Below the pieces are notes generated by a model. It did not search any database. It saw only the letters and a program-made list of their open reading frames with translations, and had not been told where the DNA came from. Of a stretch of DNA of 40,739 nt, positions 19,087 to 27,809 are shown piece after piece. Positions within the stretch are counted from its first letter, which is position 1; each line of letters begins with the position of its first letter. The stretch is from contig CANQFP010000006.1 of NCBI GenBank assembly GCA_947599965.1, forward strand, positions 1 through 40,739, in the 5' to 3' direction. The translations under genes and the position numbers were made by a program. The DNA is from an uncultured Atopobiaceae bacterium (GTDB lineage Bacteria; Actinomycetota; Coriobacteriia; Coriobacteriales; Atopobiaceae).

Positions 19087-19142
19087 GGGTTTCCTTTCCT
19101 TCTGCCTTGGTTTCCGACCAAGGCGAAACCCCGAGATGATAG
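19087..19142 (-). promoter_or_regulatory. rpmE leader with 7-bp hairpin and -10 box
   Basis: On the minus strand TATCAT (19141 to 19136) could be a -10 box. The short leader then folds as CCTTGGT-CGGAA-ACCAAGG (19123 to 19105), followed by AGAAGGAAAGG and the ATG. Ribosomal-protein leaders upstream of rpmE have been described by comparative genomics in several phyla, including, as I recall, Coriobacteria. An L31-binding autoregulatory hairpin is therefore likely here, but unproven. Confidence 0.5.
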
Positions 19143-19215
19143 CACGGGAATCGCCCCCCGCCCATCGAAGTTGGTGCACACTGGTCGCCGTCAACAATCG
19201 TCCACAGGAGGCGCG

Positions 19216-19992
19216 ATGTTCCTCGCCGTCGACGTCGGAAACAGCCAGACCACCTTCGCCCTCTTGGACGACGCGGGCAAGACCGTGGCCATCTGGCGCT
19301 GCAAGAGCGACCCCAAGGAGACGAGTGACGAGCTGGAGCTGCGTCTTCGCGGCTACCTCGCCATGGGCGGCTTCGCCGTGGCCGGCGTGGAGCGCGCGGC
19401 CGTCGCCGCGGTGGTGCCCGTGCTCGAGCGCGGCTGGCTGAGGGCCCTGGGACGCCTCGTCCCGCGCGTCGACGCCATTCGCCCGAACATGGAGGCGCCG
19501 GTCGCCGTGGCGATTCCTCGGCCCGAGACCCTCGGCGCCGATCGCCTCGCCAACGCCGTGGCCGCGCTCGAGCGCTACGGGGCGCCGGTGCTCGTGGTGG
19601 ATTTCGGCACGGCGACGAACATCGACGTCGTCGACGCCGAGCGCCGCTTCGTGGGCGGCGTCATCTCGCCCGGCCTCATGATCTCGGCCGAAGCGCTCTT
19701 CGCGCGCGCCGCCAAGCTCGCGAACGTGGCCATCGAGTGTCCGACCCACGCGATCGGCGGCACGTCGGAGGAGGCCCTCCAGGCCGGCCTCGTCATGGGC
19801 GCGGCCGCCGAGGCGGAGGGCCTCGTGGCGCGCATCCGCGCGGAGCTCGGCGCTCCGGACTGCCCCGTGGTGGCCACGGGCGGCCTCGCGCGCACGGTGA
19901 GCCGGGCCACGGAGTGCTTCACCGCCGTGGACGGCGACCTCACGCTCCGCGGGATCCGGCTCCTCGCGTTGGGGCAACGGTCGGATTCGTAG
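19216..19992 (+). CDS. coaX: Type III pantothenate kinase
   Basis: 258 residues. Phosphorylates pantothenate, the first step of coenzyme A synthesis. Family marks are the N-terminal phosphate motif [13 protein letters not shown], the [11 protein letters not shown] segment, [12 protein letters not shown] with the acidic ligand, and GGVISPG. Type III enzymes have the ASKHA fold and are not inhibited by CoA. The ATG at 19216 has AGGAGG four nt upstream. A single plus-strand gene diverging from rpmE and converging on folP-folK, with 13 nt between the two stops; its last codons form one arm of an inverted repeat. Confidence 0.96.
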   Translation: MFLAVDVGNSQTTFALLDDAGKTVAIWRCKSDPKETSDELELRLRGYLAMGGFAVAGVERAAVAAVVPVLERGWLRALGRLVPRVDAIRPNMEAPVAVAIPRPETLGADRLANAVAALERYGAPVLVVDFGTATNIDVVDAERRFVGGVISPGLMISAEALFARAAKLANVAIECPTHAIGGTSEEALQAGLVMGAAAEAEGLVARIRAELGAPDCPVVATGGLARTVSRATECFTAVDGDLTLRGIRLLALGQRSDS

Positions 19993-20015
19993 GCGAGCTC
20001 GCCGCCTACGAATCC
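19983..20015. terminator. Bidirectional inverted repeat built from the ends of coaX and folP-folK
   Basis: GGATTCGTAGGCG (19983-19995) and its exact complement (20003-20015) form a 13-bp stem with a 7-nt loop. The left arm is the last codons (Asp-Ser-stop) of coaX; the right arm, read on the other strand, is the last codons (Asp-Ser-stop) of folP-folK. The hairpin would form in both transcripts. There is no U-tract on either side, so it may protect 3' ends or terminate weakly. Confidence 0.6.
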
Positions 20016-21574
20016 AACCATTCGAGTTCGCCGAGGTCGGCCCGCACGATGCCGATGCGCTCCTCGCGCGGCACCACGGAGAGCCCGAAGGCCGCGAGGT
20101 AGCGCTCGGGGTCGGGCATGAGGTCCTCCATCGGCACGAGCACGAAGTCGCGCTCGAGGAGGCCCGGGTGCGGCAGCATGAGCCGCGAGCCGGCGGAGCG
20201 TTCGTCCTCGTAGAAGACGAGGTCGAGGTCGATCGTGCGCGGCTGCGGGCCGGAGGCGCCGGGCCTGCGGATGCGCCCGAGGGTGCGCTCGATCTCGAGC
20301 AGGTGCCCGAGGAGCACACGCGGCTCGAGCTCGGTGCGGATCTCGCAGACGGCGTTGGCCACGGGGGTGGCGATGCCGAGGGCCGGGTCGCTCTCGTAGG
20401 CGTTCGACACGGCGAAGACGCAGGTCATGGGCAGCTCGTCGATGAGCTTCACGGCGCGAGCGAGGTAGCCCACGCGATCGCCCACGTTGGAGCCGAGCGA
20501 GATGAAGGCCCGCGAGATGGACTGCGTGGAGATGGCGCGCCAGGCGTCGAGCGCCTGGACGAGCGAGGCCACGTCGTGGGTCCGCACGATGCGCGCGCCC
20601 GCCTCCACGGCCGCGAGCGCCACGCCGAGGCTGGCCGCGTCGCGATCGGCCGGCGCCGCGACGCCGGAGACGGCGCCCACGAAGCGCTTGCGCGAGACGG
20701 CGCAGACGAGCGGGTAGCCCATGGAGACCATCTGGCCCACGGCGCGGCAGATGATGACGTCCTCGTCGACCGTGGTGCCGAAGCCGCAGCCGGGGTCGAG
20801 CGCGATGCGCTCGGCCTCCACGCCCTCGCGGCGCAGGATGCGGGCCTGGTCGCCCAGAAAGCCCATCACCTGGCGCATGACCGGCGCCGATTCGGGCATG
20901 GGGAAGCGGCGGTTCAGAGGGCGGTGCACCCCCAAGATCCCCGAGGTGCGCGCTCCGTCGTCGGCCATGAGCGCGACGAGCGGATCCCCATCCTTTGGCT
21001 CGGGCTCGATCTCGGGCAAGTCGGGGAAGAGCGATTGATCGGGTTCCTCGACCTCGGGCGCGTGGGCGCGCGGATCGGTGTCGAGGTAGGCGCGACGGCG
21101 CCGTGCACCGGGAACGGAGCGGTTCTTCGCCATCACGGAGCGGCAGACGACGAGGCCGCAGTCGGTCTCGGCGGCCATGGCCACCATGGCCGGGTCGATG
21201 AAGCCGGTGACGTCGTTCACGATGTGGGCGCCGAGGCGGCAGCAGAGCTTGGCCGTGGCCGCATGGCGCGTGTCGACGGAGACGATGGCGCCCGCGGCGA
21301 GGAGCTCGCGGACGACGCCGACGATGCGCGCCGACTCCTCCTCGGGCGTGAGCGCCACGAAGCCGGGGCGCGTGGACTCGCCGCCCACGTCGATGATGTC
21401 GGCGCCGGCATCGAGGAGCTCGTAGGCCTTGGAGAGCGCCGCCTTCTGGTCGAAGGCCTCGCCCCCGTCGGAGAAGGAATCGGGCGTGACGTTCACCACG
21501 CCCATCACGCGCGGCCGCTCGAGCGAGAGCTCCGCGCTGCCGATATGCCAGATCGTCTCGTTGCGTCGAGTCAT
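20006..21574 (-). CDS. folP-folK: Fused dihydropteroate synthase - HPPK (FolP-FolK)
   Basis: 522 residues. Residues 20-345 are dihydropteroate synthase: [12 protein letters not shown] (27-38), GGESTRPG (64-71), VSVDT, VNDVTG, DPGCGFG (260-266), SRKRF (294-298) and RTHDV (331-335). Residues 355-522 are [16 protein letters not shown], then [12 protein letters not shown] and [13 protein letters not shown]. The order is the reverse of the commoner FolK-FolP fusion. The synthase carries an insertion of about 70-80 residues (about 146-228), Arg-rich then Glu/Asp/Pro-rich, where the usual MHxxGxPxxMQ loop stands. HPPK makes the pyrophosphorylated pterin that DHPS joins with p-aminobenzoate, so the fusion joins consecutive steps. 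folE upstream supplies the pterin precursor; no folB is seen. Confidence 0.94.
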   Translation of the reverse strand: MTRRNETIWHIGSAELSLERPRVMGVVNVTPDSFSDGGEAFDQKAALSKAYELLDAGADIIDVGGESTRPGFVALTPEEESARIVGVVRELLAAGAIVSVDTRHAATAKLCCRLGAHIVNDVTGFIDPAMVAMAAETDCGLVVCRSVMAKNRSVPGARRRRAYLDTDPRAHAPEVEEPDQSLFPDLPEIEPEPKDGDPLVALMADDGARTSGILGVHRPLNRRFPMPESAPVMRQVMGFLGDQARILRREGVEAERIALDPGCGFGTTVDEDVIICRAVGQMVSMGYPLVCAVSRKRFVGAVSGVAAPADRDAASLGVALAAVEAGARIVRTHDVASLVQALDAWRAISTQSISRAFISLGSNVGDRVGYLARAVKLIDELPMTCVFAVSNAYESDPALGIATPVANAVCEIRTELEPRVLLGHLLEIERTLGRIRRPGASGPQPRTIDLDLVFYEDERSAGSRLMLPHPGLLERDFVLVPMEDLMPDPERYLAAFGLSVVPREERIGIVRADLGELEWLDS

Positions 21575-21654
21575 CGCATTCCTCCTCGGGCGTGCGGCCC
21601 GAGGCGGGCCGCGACGGGCGGCGACCCGTCTAGCCTAACCCCTCGGGAAGCTTC

Positions 21655-22233
21655 CTAGAGCCCGGAGGCCCGACCGTCGAAGATGAGCTTCATCGCCTCG
21701 GCGCGCGTGGCGGCGTTTCGGGCGAAGCCCCCGCGCACGGCGGAGGTGGTGGTCACGGCGCCCGGCTTGCGCACGCCGCGCATGGTCATGCAGAGGTGCT
21801 CGGCTTCCATCACCACGAGGACGCCGAGCGGATGGAGCGCCTCGTCCACCGCGTCGGCCACCTGCGAGCAGAGCCGTTCCTGGAGCTGGAGGCGCTTCGC
21901 GTAGACGTCCACGGTGCGCGCGAGCTTGGAGATGCCGCACACGCGCCCGCTCTCTCCCGGGATGTAGGCCACGTGGGCCGAGCCGAAGAAGGGCAGCAGA
22001 TGGTGCTCGCAGAGGGAGAAGAAGGGGATGTCGCGGACGACGACGATGTCGTGGCACGCGGCGTCGAAGCTCACCTCGAAGAGCTCGGAGGCGTCTTGGC
22101 GCATGCCGGCGAGGCACTCCCCCATCGCCCGGGCCACGCGCTTCGGCGTGTCGACGATGCCCTCGCGGGTGAGATCCTCGCCCACCCCCTCGAGGATGAG
22201 GCGGACGCCCTCCTCGATGCGCCGGGTGTCCAT
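21655..22233 (-). CDS. folE: GTP cyclohydrolase I
   Basis: 192 residues. Converts GTP to dihydroneopterin triphosphate, the entry to folate. Zinc ligands are seen in [10 protein letters not shown] (Cys and His) and EHLCMTMRG (second Cys), so it is the zinc-dependent FolE1 type. The GxxxR-type [19 protein letters not shown] segment and the C-terminal [10 protein letters not shown] are conserved. It begins 3 nt after the purN stop, tying folate synthesis to purine synthesis in one transcript; PurN uses formyl-tetrahydrofolate. Confidence 0.97.
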   Translation of the reverse strand: MDTRRIEEGVRLILEGVGEDLTREGIVDTPKRVARAMGECLAGMRQDASELFEVSFDAACHDIVVVRDIPFFSLCEHHLLPFFGSAHVAYIPGESGRVCGISKLARTVDVYAKRLQLQERLCSQVADAVDEALHPLGVLVVMEAEHLCMTMRGVRKPGAVTTTSAVRGGFARNAATRAEAMKLIFDGRASGL

Positions 22234-22236
22234 GGC

Positions 22237-22872
22237 TCAGCCCTCCTCGGCGGCCGCGGGCGCGGGGTCGATGAGCACGCGGCGATCCTCGAGCACGTGC
22301 ACGCGCCCCTCGGCGAAGAGCTGGATCGTGGCCGGGAGCAGCCGGTGCTCGACCTCGTGGATGCGCGCCTCGAGCGCCTCCACCGTCTCGCCCTCGAGGA
22401 TGCGCACCGGCTCCTGGGCGACGATGGGGCCCGCGTCGTAGTCCTCGTTGGCGATGTGCACCGTCACGCCGGTGACCTTCACGCCGCGACGCCAGGCGTC
22501 CTCGATGCCGTGGGCGCCGGGGAAGCTCGGCAGGAGCGCCGGGTGGAGGTTCACCACGCGGTCGGGCCAGGTGAGGAGGATCGCGAGGCCCACCTTGCGC
22601 ATGTAGCCGGCGAGCACCACGAGTTCGACGCCCGCGCGCTTGAGCTCGGTGGCGATCACCTGGTCGGCGACGCCGGGCTCGGCGTAGAGATCCTTGGAGA
22701 TGGTGAGCGTGGGGATGCCGGCGGCGTTCGCGCGCTGGAGCCCGTGGGCGTCGGCGCGCGAGGAGACGACGAGCTCGATCTCGGCGTCGAGCGCGCCCGC
22801 GGCGATCTCGTCGATGAGCGCCTGGAGGTTCGTGCCGCTGCCGCTGATGAGGACCCCGAGTTTGAGGCTCAT
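22237..22872 (-). CDS. purN: Phosphoribosylglycinamide formyltransferase
   Basis: 211 residues. Transfers formyl from 10-formyl-THF to GAR in purine synthesis step 3. The GSGTNLQALID start, the NLHPALLPSFPGAHG motif with the catalytic Asn-His, and HIANEDYDAGPIVAQE with the catalytic Asp are all present. Starts with ATG overlapping the purM stop as ATGA. The last 15 residues form a short acidic tail. Confidence 0.97.
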   Translation of the reverse strand: MSLKLGVLISGSGTNLQALIDEIAAGALDAEIELVVSSRADAHGLQRANAAGIPTLTISKDLYAEPGVADQVIATELKRAGVELVVLAGYMRKVGLAILLTWPDRVVNLHPALLPSFPGAHGIEDAWRRGVKVTGVTVHIANEDYDAGPIVAQEPVRILEGETVEALEARIHEVEHRLLPATIQLFAEGRVHVLEDRRVLIDPAPAAAEEG

Positions 22873-23942
22873 GCGTAGACCACCTTTCCCGAGCCCTTGA
22901 CCACGTGTCCGATGGGGAAGGGGGCGAGCCCGTGGCGCCGCAGCGCGGTCACCACCTCGGCCTCATCCGCGGGCGAGCAGGCGAGCGCCATGCCGACGCC
23001 CATGTTGAAGGTCTTCCACGCCTCCTCGGCAGAGAGCCGCGCCGCCTCGCAGACGACGGAGATGACGGGCGGAACGCGCCAGCCGGGCGTGCCCCCGCCC
23101 CACGCGACCTCGGCGTCGAGATCGCACGGCAGGAGCCGGTCGAGGTTCTCCGTGATGCCGCCGCCCGTGATGTGGGCGAGCGCGTGGATGGGCGCGCCCT
23201 CGGCGAGCACCTCCACGAGCGGCTTCGCGTAGATGACGGTGGGGGCGAGGAGCGCGTCGGCGAGCGAGGCGCCGTCGAGATCGGCGCGCGGCTCCTCGAG
23301 CTCCTCGTCGGAGAGACGATCGGTGAGGGCGGCGCGCACGAGCGAATAGCCGTTGGAGTGGATGCCCGAGGAGGGCAGGCCGATGAGCACGTCGCCCTCC
23401 CGGACCCGCGCGGGGCCGAGGAGCCTCGCCTCGTCCACGGCGCCCACGCAGAAGCCGGCGAGATCGTAGTCGCCCGCGGCCATGACGCCCGGATGCTCGG
23501 CCATCTCGCCGCCGATGAGGGCGCAGCCGGCGAGCTCGCAGCCCTTCGCGATGCCGCCGACGATCCGCGCCATCTGGGGCGCCTCGAGCTTGCCGATGGC
23601 CACGTAGTCGAGGAAGAAGAGCGGCTCGGCGCCGCAGACGACCACGTCGTCGGCGCACATGGCCACGAGGTCTTGCCCCACGCCCTCGGGGCGGCCGAGG
23701 CGCTGGGCGAGCGCGAGCTTCGTGCCCACGCCGTCGGTGGAGGAGACGAGGATCGGATGCTCCATGGAGGCGAGCACGGCGCCGTCGAAGAGGCAGCCGA
23801 AGCCGCCGAGGCCCTCGAGCACGCCGGGGCGGGAGGTCTTGGCCACGGCGTCTTTGATGGCGTCCACCGCGCGGGCGCCCTCCGCCGTGTCAACCCCGGC
23901 GTCGGCGTAAGTGAACTCGCGGGCCTCGCCCCCAACGCTCAT
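22869..23942 (-). CDS. purM: Phosphoribosylformylglycinamidine cyclo-ligase
   Basis: 357 residues. AIR synthetase, purine step 5. Family marks are FTYADAGVDTAEG, the STDGVGTKLALA ATP motif, GGEMAEHPGVM, SSGIHSNGYSLVR and HITGGGITENLDRLLP. The ATG at 23942 overlaps the purF stop by ATGA. The frame is open far upstream through purF but conserved sequence begins here. Confidence 0.97.
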   Translation of the reverse strand: MSVGGEAREFTYADAGVDTAEGARAVDAIKDAVAKTSRPGVLEGLGGFGCLFDGAVLASMEHPILVSSTDGVGTKLALAQRLGRPEGVGQDLVAMCADDVVVCGAEPLFFLDYVAIGKLEAPQMARIVGGIAKGCELAGCALIGGEMAEHPGVMAAGDYDLAGFCVGAVDEARLLGPARVREGDVLIGLPSSGIHSNGYSLVRAALTDRLSDEELEEPRADLDGASLADALLAPTVIYAKPLVEVLAEGAPIHALAHITGGGITENLDRLLPCDLDAEVAWGGGTPGWRVPPVISVVCEAARLSAEEAWKTFNMGVGMALACSPADEAEVVTALRRHGLAPFPIGHVVKGSGKVVYA

Positions 23943-25459
23943 AGCACGCCCTCCTTCTTCGCCACGGCACGGGCGAGTTCCTCGATGCTCATCTGCAGGC
24001 TCGCCGAGCGCCTCGAGAGGTGCTTCGGCTCGAAGCCCTCGAGGAAGCTCCCCTCGGAAAACGTCGGCGGGATCTCCACCGGGTATTCGCCGGTGAAGCA
24101 GGCGGCGCAGTGGCCGGCGCTCCTCGGGCAGGCGGCGAGGAGGCCGCCCACGGAGAGGAAGGCGAGCGAATCCGCGCCGATCTCCTCGCGGATGCCCTCG
24201 ACGGAGAGGTTCGCGGAGATGAGCTGGTCTTGGGTGGCGGTGTCGATGCCGTAGAAGCACGGCCACGTGACCTCGGGGGAGTTGATGCGCACGTGGACCT
24301 CGACCGCCCCCGCCTCGCGGCAGAGGCGCACGATCTGGCCCATGGTCGTGCCGCGGACGATGGAATCGTCCACGAGCACCACGCGCCGGCCGGTGAGCAC
24401 GTCGGCGAGCGCGCTCAGCTTGAGCTTCACGCCGAGCTCGCGAAGTTCCTGATCGGGCTGGATGAAGGTACGCGCCACGTAGCGGTTCTTGATGAGGCCC
24501 GTCTTCACCGGCAGCCCCGAGGCCTGCGCGAAGCCCTCGGCGCCGGGAAGGCCCGAATCCGGCACGCCGACCACGATGTCGGCCGAGGCCGGGGCCTCCT
24601 GCGCGAGCCGCCCGCCCATGGCGAAGCGCGTGGAGAAGACCGAGCGGCCGTTCACCACGGAATCGGGGCGCGAGAAGTAGACCTGCTCGAAGATGCAGCT
24701 CGCGGGCACCGCCGGCGGCAGGCCCTGCATCGTCTTGAGCCCGGAATCGGAGATGCGGATGATCTCGCCCGGGGCCACGTCGCGCACGTAGCGCGCGCCC
24801 ACCATCTCGAGCGCGCACGTCTCGCTCGCCACGACCCAGCCGCGATCGCGCCCGAGCTCGCCGAGGACGAGCGGGCGGATGCCGTTCGGGTCGCGGAAGG
24901 CGTAGAGCGCGTTCTCGCGGATGAGCGCCATGGCGTAGGCGCCCTGGATGAGCCGCATCGTGCGGGCGATGCCGTCGCGGATGCGGTGCGTCTTCTGGGT
25001 GTAGTAGCCGATGAGCTTCGTGGCCACCTCGGTGTCGGTGGTGGAGCGGAAGCCGATGTTGCGCCTTGCGAGCTCGTCGCGAAGGCCCTCGGTGTTCACG
25101 AGCGTGCCGTTGTGCGCGAGCGCGATGATCACGTCGTCGATGGCCGAGAGGTGCGGCTGGGCGCCCTCCCAATCCTTGGCGCCGCTCGTGCCGTAGCGCA
25201 CGTGGCCGAGGGCGGTCTTGCCCTGGAGCGCGGCGAGGTCGGCCTCGGAGAAGACCTGCTCCACGAGGCCGAGGTCCTTGCGGATGAGCACGGTGGATCC
25301 GTCGCCCACGGCGATGCCGGCGCTCTCCTGCCCGCGGTGCTGCAGGGCGCGGAGGCCGAAGTAGGTGAGGCGCGCGACGTCGGAGCCGGGAGCCCAGACG
25401 CCGAAGACGCCGCACTCGTCGTGGAGTTTGTCGATGTCTTGCACCAACTCCCCCTTCAT
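23939..25459 (-). CDS. purF: Amidophosphoribosyltransferase
   Basis: 506 residues. Commits PRPP to purine synthesis by adding ammonia from glutamine. A 15-residue propeptide precedes Cys16 (CGVFGVWA), the N-terminal nucleophile of the glutaminase domain, which must be exposed by cleavage. The PRPP loop VVLVDDSIVRGTT lies in the second half. Cysteines in PASCIFEQV, TWPCFYG and GHCAACF match the 4Fe-4S ligands of the Bacillus-type enzyme, predicting an oxygen-sensitive enzyme. The ATG overlaps the sortase stop as ATGA. Confidence 0.97.
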   Translation of the reverse strand: MKGELVQDIDKLHDECGVFGVWAPGSDVARLTYFGLRALQHRGQESAGIAVGDGSTVLIRKDLGLVEQVFSEADLAALQGKTALGHVRYGTSGAKDWEGAQPHLSAIDDVIIALAHNGTLVNTEGLRDELARRNIGFRSTTDTEVATKLIGYYTQKTHRIRDGIARTMRLIQGAYAMALIRENALYAFRDPNGIRPLVLGELGRDRGWVVASETCALEMVGARYVRDVAPGEIIRISDSGLKTMQGLPPAVPASCIFEQVYFSRPDSVVNGRSVFSTRFAMGGRLAQEAPASADIVVGVPDSGLPGAEGFAQASGLPVKTGLIKNRYVARTFIQPDQELRELGVKLKLSALADVLTGRRVVLVDDSIVRGTTMGQIVRLCREAGAVEVHVRINSPEVTWPCFYGIDTATQDQLISANLSVEGIREEIGADSLAFLSVGGLLAACPRSAGHCAACFTGEYPVEIPPTFSEGSFLEGFEPKHLSRRSASLQMSIEELARAVAKKEGVL

Positions 25460-26355
25460 GCCTGGGCGCGGGCCCGGGCGGCCTCGCCGGCGGGCACGCT
25501 CACCAAGAGCGTACGCCCATTGTCCTCTTCGTAGCTGCAGGTGGAGAGCGTGAGCACGTGGCTCGCGGCGGAGACGAGGGTCCGGGCGTCGGCGGCCTTG
25601 GCCGGGGCCTTCTCCACCAGCGCCTGCAGGTAGGCGTGGAAGTCGTCCTCGCTCGGCCACGTGAAGGCGCGCACGTTCTCGTCCGTGCCCACGGTGCGAT
25701 AGCAGAGCAGGGGCACGAGCTGCGTGGCCCCCTCGCGCGTGACGTACCAGAGGAGCCCGAGCTCGTCGAAGGCGCCCTGGTCGTCGAGCTCGGCGATGGG
25801 CGCGAACATGGATCCGTTCTGCAGGTGGTGGCCGTAGACGAGCGTCTGCTCGTCCACGAGCCCCGGGTTCGCGTTGTCGCAGTCGAGGAACACCTGCCCG
25901 CCGATGCCCCACTCGCCCTCGGCCGTGGTGTTGAGGTAGTACTCGTTGTCCTCAGCCTGGTAGATGGGGTAGTTGATGCTCGTGCCCGGCACCTGGAGCC
26001 ACGCGCACACGTTCGGATCGACCGCCTCCAGGGCGGCCCAATCCACGACGGGCGCCCCGTTCGGGTCGTCGGAAAGCGCGACGTAGGCCTGGAGCTCGGC
26101 GTTCAGCGAGTCCTGCGCGGCGTACTTCGAGAAGGCGTCCGCGAAGAGCCACGCGGCGCACGCGATGAGCGCCGCCGCGACGCCGATGAGCGCTGCGGGA
26201 AGCCAGCGTGCGCGAAGGGGCGCGCCTGCTGACGCCGGGATGCGGGGTTTCGCGCCGCGGGGGCGCGCGTCGCGGGGACGCGCGCCACGCCGGCGTCCTT
26301 CCACGGGTGCCGGGGCGGGCTGGCTCGGCGCGGCCATGTGCCTCGGGCTCGACAT
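25456..26355 (-). CDS. srtB: Class B sortase
   Basis: 299 residues. A cytosolic Arg/Pro/Ala-rich N-terminus (1-50), one membrane anchor (about 51-72) and an extracellular sortase domain. Catalytic residues are His176 (VYGHHLQNGSMF), Cys273 (LTLSTCSYE) and Arg281; the YGHxxxxGSMF and TLSTC patterns are those of class B. It would cleave a C-terminal sorting motif of surface proteins and join them to peptidoglycan. No LPXTG-like or NPXTG-like substrate is encoded in this window. The ATG at 26355 forms TGATG with the purE stop, and its own stop overlaps purF, so it is translated as part of the purine operon. Confidence 0.93.
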   Translation of the reverse strand: MSSPRHMAAPSQPAPAPVEGRRRGARPRDARPRGAKPRIPASAGAPLRARWLPAALIGVAAALIACAAWLFADAFSKYAAQDSLNAELQAYVALSDDPNGAPVVDWAALEAVDPNVCAWLQVPGTSINYPIYQAEDNEYYLNTTAEGEWGIGGQVFLDCDNANPGLVDEQTLVYGHHLQNGSMFAPIAELDDQGAFDELGLLWYVTREGATQLVPLLCYRTVGTDENVRAFTWPSEDDFHAYLQALVEKAPAKAADARTLVSAASHVLTLSTCSYEEDNGRTLLVSVPAGEAARARAQA

Positions 26356-26813
26356 CAAGCTCGGGCCATCTCCTCTTTGAGCCGGCGCATCCGCGCGCGC
26401 ACCTCGGGATGCGCGGCGCCCACGATCTGCGCCGCGAGCAGGGCGGCGTTGCGCGCGCCGTTGATGGCCACCGAGGCCACGGGCACGCCGGGCGGCATCT
26501 GCACGATGGAGAGCAGGGAATCGAGCCCGCCGAGGTCGCTCGTCTTCATCGGCACGCCGATGACGGGGAGCACCGTCTGCGCGGCCACGACGCCGGGCAG
26601 CGCGGCGGCCTTGCCCGCGGCGGCGATGATGACCTCGAGCCCGCGCTCCTCCGCGGAGTGCGCCCAGGCAGCCACCTTGGCGGGCGCGCGGTGGGCGCTC
26701 GCGACGATGAGGTCATAGGGGATGCCGAGGCCGTCGAGCTCGCCCAGGCAGGGCGCCATGGCATCCTCATCGGACGTCGACCCGAGGATGATCCCGACGA
26801 GCGGCTGTTCCAT
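26355..26813 (-). CDS. purE: N5-carboxyaminoimidazole ribonucleotide mutase
   Basis: 152 residues. Class I PurE, converting N5-CAIR to CAIR in purine synthesis. The start VGIILGSTSDEDAMAP, SAHRAPAKV, AAAGKAAALPGVVA (family GxAAHLPGMxA, with Lys here where His is common) and GVPMKTSDLGGLDSLLSIVQMPPGVPVA are clear. The partner purK is not in the window. First gene of the purE-srtB-purF-purM-purN-folE run. Confidence 0.96.
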   Translation of the reverse strand: MEQPLVGIILGSTSDEDAMAPCLGELDGLGIPYDLIVASAHRAPAKVAAWAHSAEERGLEVIIAAAGKAAALPGVVAAQTVLPVIGVPMKTSDLGGLDSLLSIVQMPPGVPVASVAINGARNAALLAAQIVGAAHPEVRARMRRLKEEMARA

Positions 26814-26915
26814 GGTGCTCCCTTCCCCGTGCGCGAAGTCGAGGCATTCGATGAATCAGTATAGGGGTATGATCTAACGGCTTTTGATGATCCGAACCTC
26901 GAAGGAGGTTCCACC
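26814..26915. promoter_or_regulatory. Divergent promoter region between purE and pdxK
   Basis: 102 nt, AT-richer than the flanking genes. On the minus strand TATACT (about 26862 to 26857) is a good -10 for the purine operon. On the plus strand TATGAT (about 26867-26872) is a -10 candidate for pdxK. The two overlap closely, so the transcripts may compete. Neither has a good -35 box. An AAGGAGG site precedes the pdxK ATG. Confidence 0.5.
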
Positions 26916-27809
26916 ATGCAAAATCCCGAGACCCTTCGGCTCTTCGAGCGCACGGGCGCCGTCATCCCGCGCGTCGCCTGCGTGCACGACCTCTGCGGCT
27001 ACGGTAAGTGCTCGCTCGGCGTGGCCATCCCCGTGCTCTCCGCCGCGGGCTGCGACGCCTGCCCGCTTCCCACCTCGCTCTTCTCGGCGCACACGCGCTT
27101 CCCGACGTTCTACATGTTCGACACGACGCCCATGCTCGAGGGCTATCTCGACGCCTGGCGCGAGGAGGGCATCGAGCTCGACGCCGTCTACTCCGGTTTC
27201 CTCGGCGCGGCCGAGCAGGTCGCCTCCATCAAGCGGCTCTACGCCGAGCACCCGCGGGCCCTGCGCGTCGTGGACCCGGTGATGGGCGACGGCGGGCAGG
27301 TCTACCCCACCTACACCCCCGAGCTCTGCGACGCCATGCGCGGCCTCGTGGAGGGCGCCGACCTCCTCACGCCGAACCTCACCGAGGCCTCGATCATCAC
27401 GGGCATCCCCTACGCGGGCCAAAACGTCGACGACGACTACGTTGACTCCCAGCTCGAGGCCCTGGTGGCCGCCGGCGCGAAGGTGGTCGTGCTGAAGGGC
27501 GTCACCCGCGAGGACGGCCTCATCAGAAACTACGTCGCGGGCGCCGATCTCGAGCGCGCCGAGGTGGCGGGCGAGCTCCTGCCCTTCATGCTCCACGGCA
27601 CGGGCGACCTCTACGCCTCCGCGCTCCTGGGCGCCGTCCTCTGCGGCAAGCCGCTCCTCGAGGCGGTGGGGTTCGCGAGCGTCTTCGTGCGCCACGCGAT
27701 GGCCTTCACGCCCACGCAGCCCGATTTCGAGGTCCGCGGCGTCTCCTTCGAGCCGCTCTTGGGCGAGGTGGCCGCGCTCGTGCCCGAGGCGGCGAAGGCC
27801 GAGGCCTAG
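26916..27809 (+). CDS. pdxK: Pyridoxal kinase
   Basis: 297 residues of the ribokinase superfamily, PdxK/PdxY type. Phosphorylates pyridoxal, pyridoxine or pyridoxamine in the salvage of vitamin B6. The motifs VACVHDLCGYGKCSL, SGFLGAAEQV, VVDPVMGDGGQVYP, LLTPNLTEA and the anion-hole FMLHGTGDLYASALLGA with the catalytic Asp are present. Starts with ATG behind a strong GAAGGAGG. Single gene on the plus strand; its TAG shares the palindrome CTAG with the stop of the facing gene. In many actinobacteria it is a lone salvage gene; no pdxS/pdxT here. Confidence 0.94.
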   Translation: MQNPETLRLFERTGAVIPRVACVHDLCGYGKCSLGVAIPVLSAAGCDACPLPTSLFSAHTRFPTFYMFDTTPMLEGYLDAWREEGIELDAVYSGFLGAAEQVASIKRLYAEHPRALRVVDPVMGDGGQVYPTYTPELCDAMRGLVEGADLLTPNLTEASIITGIPYAGQNVDDDYVDSQLEALVAAGAKVVVLKGVTREDGLIRNYVAGADLERAEVAGELLPFMLHGTGDLYASALLGAVLCGKPLLEAVGFASVFVRHAMAFTPTQPDFEVRGVSFEPLLGEVAALVPEAAKAEA

